Shown here piece by piece: positions 32,877 to 43,016 of a stretch of 64,000 bases of DNA. The first letter of the stretch is position 1. Each line of letters opens with the position of its first letter. This DNA comes from Taenia hydatigena (taxonomy: Eukaryota; Platyhelminthes; Cestoda; Cyclophyllidea; Taeniidae). The stretch lies in contig JADWOT020001360.1 of assembly GCA_036345935.2 (NCBI GenBank), positions 1 to 64,000 on the forward strand, written 5' to 3'. Below the pieces are notes generated by a model, which was not told where the DNA came from, ran no database searches, and worked only from the letters and a program-made list of their open reading frames with translations. The position numbers and the translations under genes were made by a program.

Positions 32877-34262
32877 AATATTAGATACTGATGATTGAAA
32901 AGACCTCCACTTTATATTAGTGCAGTGGGTGGGTTCGGAACAAAATAGAAGTGATTTGGAATTGTCGAATCATGGCTAATAGATTGGCTCAGTGCCATTA
33001 TCGTTGTAGAGGCGTTCTTGTAGGCTATAAAGGCATCAATATCTCCCAACATTAAACTACTGCGTATAAGATTATGGATTTTATAGTACTAGTAAATTCA
33101 AAATGCAATTCGATGCATCCAAGACTGTTCACTTACATTATGTCACTTAATTAGTCTGTCAGACATTCCTAAACTCGCCTGCTTTCCTGAATGCCGCATA
33201 ATCACACGCGTGAAATCTGGTGGTACGCACTCGCATGCACCAAGACGAATTTTTCCTGCCGCAACATTTGCCGCTTACCTCCTAACACCCAATTCGAATT
33301 ATGAATTTATTCGCCGCTTTACAATGGTCGGTGTACACGCTGGGTTCACGTTGCCGACTAAGGAATGTAGATTCTAAATTTAGACGACGGTGATTTCGCT
33401 TTCTCGTGACTAACTGCACGCCCTCAAAATGCTGTTTAAATAAGGGGACATCAACTTGAGATCTGTGAGTGTTACGTGTTACGATCCGCAGTCGTAATCG
33501 TAATCAGATTTCAATTCTAGGCCAAAGCCAACCTTAAGCCGTGTGAGTGTCATTGAGGTGTGAAGGAGTAAATTACCATGAGGTTGGTCTTTCAATGCTA
33601 AACAGGGTGACCCACTCTTATCAAGAATCTGATAAGCCCGTGAAGGTGGATTCGCTAGTTGCTTTTGCTTGAGGAGTCTAATATTTTTACACACGCATGG
33701 CTCAACTGCCCATGTAAGTGTTGCATGCTCCACTCGCAATTAATTTTGGAGTCCATACGCCATGTTGCCACCATGGCATCACATCTTCAAGAGATCATGA
33801 TCATTGATGGCTTGAGTGAGAGTTTGGAGAGCGATAGTCGATCACCTCATTGTTCTCTCATGTTCTCCAAGTTAAATCATCAGTAAGTTGTGACGTATGT
33901 TGACAGCACCTGGTTCGTCTGCAGTCACATCAAATGGCTAGCTGGTCGGGATTAAATTAGCCGTCGGCCAGCGTGTAAAATGACTGGTCAGCCGAATCAT
34001 CAACCTGAACGGCTAACCGCCCAACTGGTCAGTGACTCTCATGGGTTTATTCATTGACACGGTGAGGTGTCAGAGGCAGTGCTGTCTTTTCTACGTCCTC
34101 CGAGGATACATACGCACCACCAACAACAACAAGAATGTAGACCCAGGAACACAATTGTTTGGTCGAACCGCACCGTGGGCAAGTTTGAAAACTGGACAAA
34201 CGGTGACAGCCTCTCAGGTCGTGGCTGTGTACGGTTTTTCTCGCAGCAAAATTCGAATCCAA
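32190..34262 (+). repeat. BRCT-bearing segmental duplication, block C
   Basis: Colinear with blocks A and B from the BRCT frame onward: ITTPC segment, GGTGGCAAAACAATTGGAC (32723), the second frame at 33150-33385, TTGCATGCTCCACTCGCAAT (33720), and the GGGCAAGTTTGAAAACTGGA end (34167). It lacks the roughly 800 bp that precede this part in A and B. Confidence 0.85.
33150..33385 (+). pseudogene. second conserved exon-like frame of the BRCT block, copy C
   Basis: One frame reads RRIFPAATFAAYLLTPNSNY, then EFIRRFTMVGVHAGFTLPTK and ECRF before a stop, matching copy A (RFALVGLHAEFTLKTEECRF) residue by residue. The part before SGGTHSH contains stops. The family is unknown. Confidence 0.4.
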
Positions 34263-35789
34263 ATATGATGTCAAGAGCAGTAAAATGGAGCTAAATTATC
34301 TCGGGGTGTATAACATCACGTCCTGCCTTCAACAGAGCAGGTATAAAATTAGGGACACTTGAGTGATAAACAGGGAAATTGAGGAGAAAGTTGGACAGCA
34401 GCTAAAATATTATCTGCTTCCTACGAAGTGGCAACTGTTCCTTATCTCTTCCAAATTTGACAGTTCAAGAAAATGCCCTCATATACCGAATAGGAGTAAA
34501 CACATTCCGATCGGCGTGAAGCATGGAAAGGTAGCTGCTCACCGATTGCCACTTCAAAATCTCCTTGCGGGACGAACGTTGTTAACAGAAGTAGGCATAG
34601 TTGGACCAGCATTTCTCATCCAGGGACAACTTGTATTTGTAGTCCATATACGTGTGTTTATAAGGAAGTTGTAGGCCTGTGGAATGGCCACATGTTATTG
34701 GGTCGCTTGAGTGGTTGCGCTGGAGAGCCTGTTAAGCGATATAGCATTCGCTTTCAGCTACGCGATGAGCTGCAATATGGAGAGTAGGCAGCATTGACAG
34801 ACTCACGAGAATGTTCATGCAAGCACCGTGGCAGTAGAAGTAAATAGGTCGCCGTGCCAAAATCAGTGAATTCGGACTACAGGCTTAAGTGTGGTTGTGA
34901 GATTAAGAATTCGCCGCATTCGGTATAGACACCTAACTATCCAGCCGCAAATTGTCATCCCTTAGTTATTACACTAAAAAGCACTATATCATTTGTTGAG
35001 TGTCTTATTGTCTATCGAATTACGTAGATTATATGTAGGCTTCATGCTCTTGAAGCGTGCATTCTATAGACCACACTCTATTCAAAAACCGAATCGAAGT
35101 GGTATAAAGGATCGTAAACCACTGCAAAGCGGTTCAAGGAGTGTCACATAGAATGGTGGCGATTCGTCTGTAATGTGGCCAAGATTCCAATTTGTCTGTG
35201 CAGAAACGGAACAAAAAGGACTCATCATGCATAGTGAAGTGATTCGAACACCGACAGATGAAGAGGATGCCTCATCTGGTATTCTGCGTTTGTGGAAGTC
35301 TTAAACTATTATCTTCTGACATCATCAGTGAATATGTCTAGGAAATCCACTTTCACCTGCGCTTAGTTTGGATGGCTGGTGGATGGATTTTAGAGGGGAT
35401 AATCTAATTGAAGAAATGCTGCAGAACTCGACATGCCCGGTGAATGGCGGAGGTGTAAGTGAAGGCGCAGAGTGCTTCGACTATTAAATAAACTTACACT
35501 TTTTTGCTTTGCCTAATCTGCTCTTTTTCCTTCTTAATGGAAGTGAGTTTACCCTCTTTTAATCTTCCTTGGCACTGCGCCAAGTGAGTTTTATTGATTA
35601 ATGCCATCAACTTCAATGGACACGTTTAACTTTCAATGTCTCACCAGCATAGCATGCCTGGCATTCCAGTAATTCGTGTTGTCTTTTCCCCACTTAACTT
35701 CTTGCCTCTGGCAAAAGTGCAGACAACAGAATATGAACTGAAAATGAGCGCCGTTATAGAGTGAATGCGATGCACAAATCCCAACAAGC
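34263..35789. other. no recognised feature
   Basis: A 103-codon frame (34363-34674, starting at GTG) has no motif or copy. The rest holds no gene or repeat that I can name. Confidence 0.4.
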
Positions 35790-36095
35790 TAAAAATATCT
35801 TCGCACGTGAGTAAAACATGCTGCGATCGGTTTGCCAGCGACCAAGTCAACAAGTGATTGAAGCGCAACTGGCAATCGAGGTGAAAATAACGAGCTATTA
35901 AGTTATTTGTTCGGGCACGTAGTCCTTCGCAATTCGTAGTCTGCGGTTTTGAGGAACCCACACACAAAGCAGTCACGAGTAATTTTGACTTAGTGGTTAA
36001 ATGATGAGGATGTGATTGGATTGTAGGCTGACAAACGACGAGGGTGGCCGAATCGTTGTGCTTGATAAACTACAACAATTCTTAAGGTCCTTCCC
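35790..36095 (+). repeat. short dispersed repeat R6, copy b
   Basis: Direct repeat of 16385-16660. The 93-codon frame at 36016-36297 begins inside this copy but is not open in copy a, so I treat it as uncertain and do not call it separately. Confidence 0.7.
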
Positions 36096-37387
36096 GACTT
36101 ACTACTATGTTTTGTTGGAATCCAGACAAGAATGGCCAGTACAAGTCCACATTCCTTCGCTAAAGGAAGGCATCGAGCACACTCATTTAGGCGTCACCTC
36201 CCTACCTACGTCGCACGGCAATGAAAAGGTGTATTCATGGGAAAACCATCATCGAAGAATTGCTATTAATGGGATGACATTTTGCAGCTGCACGTAATTT
36301 GGACTAGCGATTATTCCTCCAATGTATCGAATCCAGTGTCCGGTCAGGGCGGCTGGAGGTGAAGGAAGGCTAAAGTTGCCTTGTGCCTTTATAGAAGCAC
36401 GTGTCTTGGCATCACAACGATGGCATCGAGGCATTGTTGTCTCCCACCACGATCGACTAGAAAGTACGCCTTACCGTTCCCTTGGTTAAGTTACATCAGC
36501 CTAAGAATTTTGTTTCAAACGATATTTTCCCTTTTGTACTTATAATCAGCTCTCTCTAACATATGCGTCATGATTCAAATCCACAAATCTCTTGAGGAGT
36601 AGTAACTATTGCAAGATTTAGTCAAGTGGCGCTATAACTTAACAGCCAGTTACCGTAGAACAATAAGAGTGGAAGAAATGTTCGCACACAGCACTTGCAG
36701 TGCTTTAATGATGATCCTATGAAAAAATTTTTAATTTTCTTAGTGCAAACTAAGGCTGGGAAAGGGATTGGAATAGCTTTTACAAGTGTGTCACGCTTGT
36801 TCTACTAGCACATGGACGCAAATTCAACCAGCCCCGCAATTTGCCATAATGCGGCGAATGCGTAACCACCAGCACCAACCACTGGGCTATCATTACTCGT
36901 GGTCTCTTTCTGTACTAGTCAAGTGAGAACCGAGTTGACGCTTTTGTGAGACCAGCTGCGTTTGCTCCATTAATACGATGCATTGAAATTCCATCTTCAG
37001 CCTTCAGTTATTAATCAAATATTTTCCAAGGGAAAAAGTGCCATTTAGCACTGATAGGATGGTAACGACCCCTAGGGAGTGTGCAGAATCACAATGCCGT
37101 ATAGCTTGTTAAATGATGGGAATTGCTTCTTCTTGCTTTTCTCCCCGTAACGTTGCACTAGCAATGTTAGGGCTAGCAATGCATTGGAGATGTGATTTTC
37201 CATCACATCTTTCTTGAGTAAAATTACTTTTGTAAGCAGCGCTTCCAAGCCCATCGACCATATGTACAGGGTATACGATTAGTGACTTGAAGGATAGGGC
37301 CTTGATGTTAGAATGGTTAAATTGACGCATTTCTCCTATGTCGCGCTGAGGCTTACGTGACATCGTTAACTTGGCTCAGACTGTGTA
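36096..37387. other. no recognised feature
   Basis: Apart from the tail of the 36016-36297 frame I see nothing that I can name. It ends next to the tRNA-like element. Confidence 0.4.
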
Positions 37388-37470
37388 TCTAGTCGTGTAT
37401 AGCATTTAAAGCAATGGACTACAAGTCCACTAGGGATTCCCTGCGCAGGCTCGAATTCTGCCCGCAACGG
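37388..37470 (+). pseudogene. tRNA-Ser-like relic
   Basis: The sequence follows the long-variable-arm layout of eukaryotic tRNA-Ser. TAGTCGTG at the 5' side is followed by a degenerate D arm, then an anticodon arm (TGGACT, ACA, AGTCCA). Next come a variable-arm-like TAGGGATTCCCT and a good T arm, GCAGGCTCGAATTCTGC, whose B box GGCTCGAATTC is close to the consensus. The acceptor stem does not pair (TCTAGTC against CCGCAAC) and the A box is damaged. The loop would give anticodon ACA rather than a serine anticodon. This is probably a pseudogene or part of a tRNA-derived element. Confidence 0.55.
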
Positions 37471-37810
37471 TGCCAACCCTTGCATTTTCAACACTGCGCA
37501 CCTCCTAGCACACATTCGTTTACCACCATAATCCCGACGGTGGGATGTGTGATTACTCCTGACGTTCCTGAAGCAAAGGGCGTCTAGATAGTCACCGCGC
37601 GCCATTGCGCTCACAGGTTTCAGAATTGGTTTGCAGGCCTGCGCTGTAGACTCTCGTTTGCTTTGTAGTCCGTCACTCTAATGGCTTGAATATCGCTACG
37701 CGCTATCAGATACATTACAGACCTACTCTATATCAACACAACGGCATCAGTAACGTCTCGATCACTAAGCGTTGGGGGCTGATGAACGATGGTGTGCAGC
37801 ATCAATGCCA
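37471..37810. other. no recognised feature
   Basis: Unique sequence between the tRNA relic and tandem repeat R1b. No gene recognised. Confidence 0.4.
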
Positions 37811-38345
37811 CTCCAGCAGTGAGTCGCCAAACCAATGGCCAGTACGCGCGCCCTTCATTCGCACCATCTGTTTACGTGGTTTATGCTTGAGACCGCTCCA
37901 ATTTCAGGCCACAAATATCTGCACTACTGAGACCTCGATGGTGATGCGCCATAAACCTGCCACGTGCCACTCTGAGCTGTTGTCGAAGTAAGTACGTATG
38001 CATCTGTTGGAAGGCAAATGAACTGCTGTGGAGACCAGGGATTATGCAGGTGACCGACCAAACAGTCACAAGAGCAAACAACTAATACGTGTGCAGCTAA
38101 TTGCAATAATCGTAAGCCTGAAATATGTTGCAGATATGTTTGAATCAAGGGGAATACCTTGCGGCTCACAACAAGCACATTTTGTAAATAGGCAATGCAA
38201 ATCAATGTTTACAAACACATTAGCTTCTAAGCAGCAAACGTTTCGAACTAACTTCAAGCAACATCTTTTCTTTTTCATTGCAGCGTTGAAGATTTTTTTA
38301 GAATTGGCTGTCAGTCTCACCTAAAATATGCATTTACTTCGCTGC

Positions 38346-38361
38346 GTCACACATGTGCGAC
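38346..38361. promoter_or_regulatory. R1 16-bp near-palindrome, copy b site 1
   Basis: GTCACACATGTGCGAC; 15 of 16 bases fit the GTCACACATGTGTGAC palindrome. Confidence 0.4.
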
Positions 38362-39121
38362 ACGGATCACTTAATAGGCATGAACGATCGGCTGTGCCGG
38401 CTTGAATTTCAGACGCATTAGGTGAGAGCTACATGGGCGAAATAAGAATAGGGTCAGGTAATTTGACAAGCGGTAGTACGCTAATCTTGACTTGTGGTTA
38501 GCAGTATATGCGCGTTACTGAGAGGCACACCTCGGTATTCCAATGCAAGTTCACCTACTTCACTACAGGTTGTATTTTTGTCCTAATGACACAACTAGAA
38601 GACGAGACCAGTAGTATCTACCTTATCTGTGCCTCAAAGGAATAGGTGATGACCTATGCAGCAGCTCTGCAGAGAGCGTGGGCAAAATGAACGGAGCTGG
38701 GTAGGAGGTCTCGTGCTGCCGTCTTTTTCCCGCAGCAACACACCTTTGTGTGATGTGTCAATTCAATCCACGCACGAAATTTTTTAAACACCTATGATGC
38801 GCCTCCATAGGTGCAACGATTAATAGTAGTGATTAAATAGCCATATGAGTGAGGTGGCAGACCCTTTAGTCTCCAATTGAAGTCAGTGGAATCAAAGTGT
38901 CAAGTCAATAGAGAGCTGGTGGGTGGAGGAGCAGAGCACTCCATTAGCTTATGATAGAAATCAAGGGAACAGCAAACCCATTGAGTAGTAATATATTTCG
39001 CAGAAAAAGAGGCCAGAGTTTTTGCATCTTGCGTCAAATTTTTTGAATTCGCCCTATCGCAATTCGTGATTAGCAATAAACCTACAGCATCATGTCCTGA
39101 TTGCCTCACTCGAGTTCATAC

Positions 39122-39137
39122 GCCACACATGTGTGAC
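39122..39137. promoter_or_regulatory. R1 16-bp near-palindrome, copy b site 2
   Basis: GCCACACATGTGTGAC, about 0.78 kb downstream of site 1 in the same unit. Confidence 0.4.
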
Positions 39138-39385
39138 ATGCGGTTTTCATCAGTTTGTGGTAGCTAGCAGTAATGCTGCAATATTTATGGGCGTTTTGTA
39201 GAGCTATGGTTTCTTTGCCTATCTAGTGATGTGCAATGGGAAGGATTATGGCAATGGTCATGTCCTCACCCTTATTAATGTTGCGCCACGCTGTGAGCAT
39301 CCGACGTGACTACAGCACGCATGTCATTTCCTCCGTCTTTGATGTACACTATGTATTTACCTATTTGGCTGCCTATATTTGTTAG

Positions 39386-39549
39386 AGTGCTGAAGTTATA
39401 TCAAGGCGCAACGACAGTGGAAACAATAAAATCCTCTTCAGCTGCCTCGAGAACAGCACGGAGAATAGATGGTGACGCTTCTGATAGGGACTCATATGCA
39501 TTTCAGTCTAGGCTTGCAAGCCAGCTGAACAACAAAGATATTCTGCCAA
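39386..39549 (+). pseudogene. R1 plus-strand exon-like frame, copy b
   Basis: A good acceptor (CTGCCTATATTTGTTAG, ending 39385) opens a frame VLKLYQGATTVETIKSSSAA, then RRIDGDASDRDSYAFQSRLA and SQLNNKDILP. Copy c keeps the frame. At the 3' end copy c has GTAAGT, where this copy has ATAAGC; only an upstream GTATAA could serve here. So the acceptor is intact and the donor is weak. The product is not recognised; the composition is hydrophilic and coding-like. The open frame 39306-39608 encloses it. Confidence 0.35.
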
Positions 39550-40037
39550 GTATAAGCCAAGCACTGTCCCATTATCCTTTTAAACATCAGCCAACGCATA
39601 ATGCCTAAAACCAAAGCAATCGTGCTGTGGCGCAACACTCACTCTCCTTCCTTGGTTGATGCTTAAGGATGCGTGTGTTAAAACGAAGCCAACACTCTTA
39701 AAACATACCAAGATTTCATACATTAAGTAAGTCTTTCTCTTTAGTCCAAAGGCCTTAGGTTCTTAGAGAAATGGATTCCAGAAGCACATATGTTTTTTGC
39801 CCCAAAAGGCACCGAAATGAGCAATTTTGAAACTTAACTTGGGAACTTCAATTACCGCAATCTTTGTGTGCAGCAATACTGCTTAGTTTTTATGGAGGGG
39901 AATGGGTGCGCCATCGTCGGGTCTAGATTAAGGTATAGGTGGCCATTAATAAATCTTGGGTTACGGAGCTGATGTTGTTGTATGAATGCTGATGGAACAT
40001 GGGACTAGAATGTTTGCTTGATTTCTTTTGAGCTTAC

Positions 40038-40204
40038 CTCTGTCGCATCGATTGAAAAGTGAAATGTTAGGACGACTTCTGGTCTTCACTCGTGCCACAT
40101 GGAATGAATCTTTGAATGCTAAGGCGTCACGCTCTGCCATCTCTTTTGGGCACTTTAATTGCACCGCATGATAGTGATCCAGTACTTCATGCACCGCCAG
40201 ATGA
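40038..40204 (-). CDS. R1 minus-strand exon, copy b (167 bp, both splice signals)
   Basis: On the minus strand an acceptor CCTACCCAATGTTAG ends at 40205 and a strong donor GAG/GTAAGC follows at 40037. The frame reads HLAVHEVLDHYHAVQLKCPK, then EMAERDALAFKDSFHVARVK and TRSRPNISLFNRCDR. Copy c has the same 167-bp length, open frame and splice positions. Amino-acid changes between copies are frequent, so strong purifying selection is not evident. No family is recognised. It could be an internal exon carried by R1. Confidence 0.4.
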
Positions 40205-40933
40205 CTAACATTGGGTAGGCTCATAGAAATTTGATTGCCAAACAGGTGGCTTCTTCTTCTTTGTCACCTTCCCTACATCTCCATGATTTGTTGAGGAAGT
40301 TAAAGCTAACTGAGGATCTTTAAAATTTGATTCAGCAATGGTTAAAAAGGAGAGGGGGCGAGGTGCTCTCTCCCTATTACAAATTACTTCACCGTACGCA
40401 CTNCAGCAGTGAGTCGTCAAACCAATGGCCAGTACACGCGCCTTTCATTCGCACCATCTGTTTACGTGGTTTATGCTTGAGACCGTTCCAATTTTAGGCT
40501 ACAAATATCTGCACTACTGAGGCCTCGATGGTGATGCGCCATACATCTGCCACGTGCCACTCTGAGCTGTTGTTAAATTAAGTACGTTTGCATTTGTTGG
40601 AAGGCAAATGAACTGCTGTGGAGACCAGAAATTATGCAGGTAACCGATCAAACAGTCACAAGAGCAAACATCTAATACGTGTACAACTAATTGCAATAAT
40701 CGTAAACCTGAACTAAGCCGCAAATGTGTTTGAATCGAGAGGACTGCCTTGCGAGTCGCAACAAGCATATTTTGTATATATGCAATGCAAATCAATGTTT
40801 GCAAACACATTAGCTTCTAAGCAGCAACCGTTCCGAACAAACTTCAAGCAACGCCTTTTCTCCTTCATTGCAGCGTTGAAGGATTTTAGAATTGGCTGTC
40901 GGTGTCACCTAAAATGTGCATTTACTTTACTGC

Positions 40934-40949
40934 GTCACACATGTGCGAC
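40934..40949. promoter_or_regulatory. R1 16-bp near-palindrome, copy c site 1
   Basis: GTCACACATGTGCGAC, identical to site 1 of copy b although the surrounding repeat has diverged. Confidence 0.4.
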
Positions 40950-41727
40950 ACGGATCATTTAATAGGCATGAATGATCGGTTGTGCCGGCTTGAATTTTAG
41001 ACGCATTAGGTGCAAGCAACATGGGCAAAATAAGGATAGGGCCAGGTAATTGGACAAGCAGTAGTAAGCTAAGCTTAACTTGTGGGCTGGTAGCCGCAAG
41101 GTGGTTACTGAGAGGCACACCTCGGTATCCCAATGCAAGATCACCTACTTCACTACGGGTTGTATTTTTGTCTTAATGGCACAACTAGGAGGCGAGGCCA
41201 GTAGTATCTACCTTATCTGTGCCTCAAAGGAATAGTTGATGAGCTATACAGCGGCTCTGCAGAGAGCGCGGCTGAAATAAACGAAGCTGGGTGGGAGGTC
41301 TTGCACTGCCACCTATTTCCCGCAGCAACACACATTTGCGTAATAAGTGTCAATTCAATCCACGCACGAAATGTTTTTAAATACCTATGATGCGCCTCCA
41401 TAGGTGCAACGATTGACAGAAGTGGTGATTAAATAGCCGTGTGAGTGAGGTGGCAGACCCTTTGGTCTCCCACTGAAGTCAGTGAAATCAAAGGGTTAAG
41501 TCAATAGAGAGCTGGTGAGTGGAGGAGTAGAGTACTCTATTAGCTTATGATAGAAATCAAGGGAACAGCAAACCCATTGAGTCGTGGTGTAATTTGTAGA
41601 GAAAAAGGCTAGAGTTTTTGCATATTGTGTCAAATTTTTTAAAATCGCCCTTATTGCAATTTGTGATTCGCATCAACCCTAACAGCATTATATATCATCT
41701 CCTGATTGCCCAACTCGAATTCACACG

Positions 41728-41743
41728 TCACACATGTGTGGCA
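41728..41743. promoter_or_regulatory. R1 16-bp near-palindrome, copy c site 2
   Basis: GTCACACATGTGTGGC, about 0.79 kb downstream of site 1. Confidence 0.4.
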
Positions 41744-41990
41744 TGCGGGACTTGTCCGTTTGTGGTAGCTGGCAGTAATGCTGCAATGTTTATGGGCATT
41801 CTGCAGAGCTATGGTCTCTTTGCCTACCTCGTGATGTGTAGTGGGAAGGACTATGGCAATGGTCATGTCCTCACCCTTATGAATGTTACGCCACGCTATG
41901 AGCATCCGGCGTAACTACAGCACTCATGTCATTTCCTCCTTCTTTGGTGTACGCTATGTATTTACCTATTCGGCTGCCTATGTTTTTTGG

Positions 41991-42156
41991 AGTGCCGAAG
42001 CTATATCAAGAAGCAACGACAGTGGAAACAATAAAATCCCCTTTAGCTGCCTCGAGAACAACACAGAGGATAGATGGTGACGCTTCTGATAGGGGCTCAT
42101 ATGCATTTCAGTCTAGACTTGCAAGCCAGCTGAACAACAAAGATATTCTGCCAAAT
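41991..42156 (+). pseudogene. R1 plus-strand exon-like frame, copy c
   Basis: Frame VPKLYQEATTVETIKSPLAA, then QRIDGDASDRGSYAFQSRLA and SQLNNKDILPN, ending at a consensus donor GTAAGT (42157). The acceptor of copy b (TTGTTAG) is TTTTTTGG here, so the AG is lost. The two copies have thus lost opposite splice signals while keeping the frame between them. Confidence 0.35.
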
Positions 42157-42647
42157 GTAAGTTCATCTCACCTATGAACATTGACAGCTCTGTTCCATTA
42201 TCCTCCTAAACATCAGCCAGCGTATAATGCCTAACACCAAAGCAATCGTGCTGTTGCGCGACACTCTCCTTCCTTGGTTGATGCTAAAGGGTGTGTGTGT
42301 GAAAGCGAAGTTTAAATACCCTTGACACATGCCAAACATTCATGCACTAAGTAAGTCTTTCTCTTTAGGCCAAAGGCTTTAGGTTCTTAGAGGAACGCAT
42401 TCCAGAAGCACACACGTTTTTTTGCCCCAAAAGGCACCAAAGTGGGCAAATTTTTGAACCTTAACTTGGGAAATTTAATTACCGCAATCTCTATGTGCAG
42501 CAATACTGCTTAGTTTTTATGGAGGGGAATGGGTGCGCCAGCATGGAGTCTAGACTACGGTATATGTGGGTTACGCAGCTGATGTTGTTGCATGAATGAA
42601 AATTGAACATGGAATTGGAATGTTTGCTCGGTTTCTTTTGAGTTTAC

Positions 42648-42814
42648 CTCCATCGCATCGGTTGAAAAGTGAAATATGGGGATGACTTCTGGTCTTCACT
42701 CGTGCTACATGGAATGAACGTTTGAACGCTAAGGCGTCACGCTCTGCCATCTCTTTTGAGCACTTCAATTGCACTGCATGGTGATGGTCTAGTACTCCGT
42801 GCACTGCCAGATGA
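42648..42814 (-). CDS. R1 minus-strand exon, copy c (167 bp, both splice signals)
   Basis: Same exon as 40038-40204: acceptor CCCAATGTTAG ending 42815 and donor GAG/GTAAAC after 42648. The frame HLAVHGVLDHHHAVQLKCSK, then EMAERDALAFKRSFHVARVK and TRSHPHISLFNRCDG, is intact. Replacements relative to copy b include E/G, Y/H, P/S, D/R and R/H. The source gene is unknown. Confidence 0.4.
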
Positions 42815-43016
42815 CTAACATTGGGTAGGCGCATAGAAATTTAATTGCCAAACAGGCGGCTGCGTTCTCTTTGTCACCTTCTCTACATCGCTCATGATTT
42901 GTTGATACACTTAAGGCTAACTGAGGATCTTTGAAAGTTGGTTCAGAAATGAATAACAAGGGGAGGGGGAGAGGTTCTCCCTCTCCCTATTACAAATTAC
43001 TTCACCATACGCACTC

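Larger units (their letters stand above)
37811..40402 (+). repeat. R1, copy b (first unit of a 2.6-kb tandem duplication)
   Basis: About 2.59 kb, from CAGCAGTGAGTCG to ACCGTACGCACT, repeated head-to-tail by 40403-43016. By eye the two units differ at roughly one base in ten, with small indels. Both carry two copies of the 16-bp palindrome, a plus-strand exon-like frame and a minus-strand exon-like frame. This and copy c are the longest R1 units; the other copies are fragments. Confidence 0.9.
40403..43016 (+). repeat. R1, copy c (second unit of the tandem duplication)
   Basis: The unit begins at the single ambiguous base of the window (N at 40403) and ends at CATACGCACT near 43016. The ends of the unit share CACTC with the start (CACTCCAGCAG before copy b, GCACTCACGACT after copy c), so the junction sits at a 4-5 base microhomology. 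The N may mark an assembly join, so haplotype sequence placed in tandem is a real alternative to a genomic duplication. Confidence 0.9.

Noticed and set aside
36016..36297. 93-codon plus frame
   Set aside because: It starts inside repeat R6, the frame is not open in the other R6 copy, and no splice or domain evidence supports it.
37778..37795. CTGATGA resembling the conserved core of a hammerhead ribozyme
   Set aside because: No GAAA partner or flanking stems at suitable distance.
37924..40810. Long minus-strand frames open in both tandem R1 units (37924-38205 and 40514-40810, about 93-98 codons)
   Set aside because: They share an end, but about a quarter of the residues differ while the DNA differs at roughly one base in ten, so most changes alter the protein. 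No splice context. I treat them as chance frames carried by the duplication.
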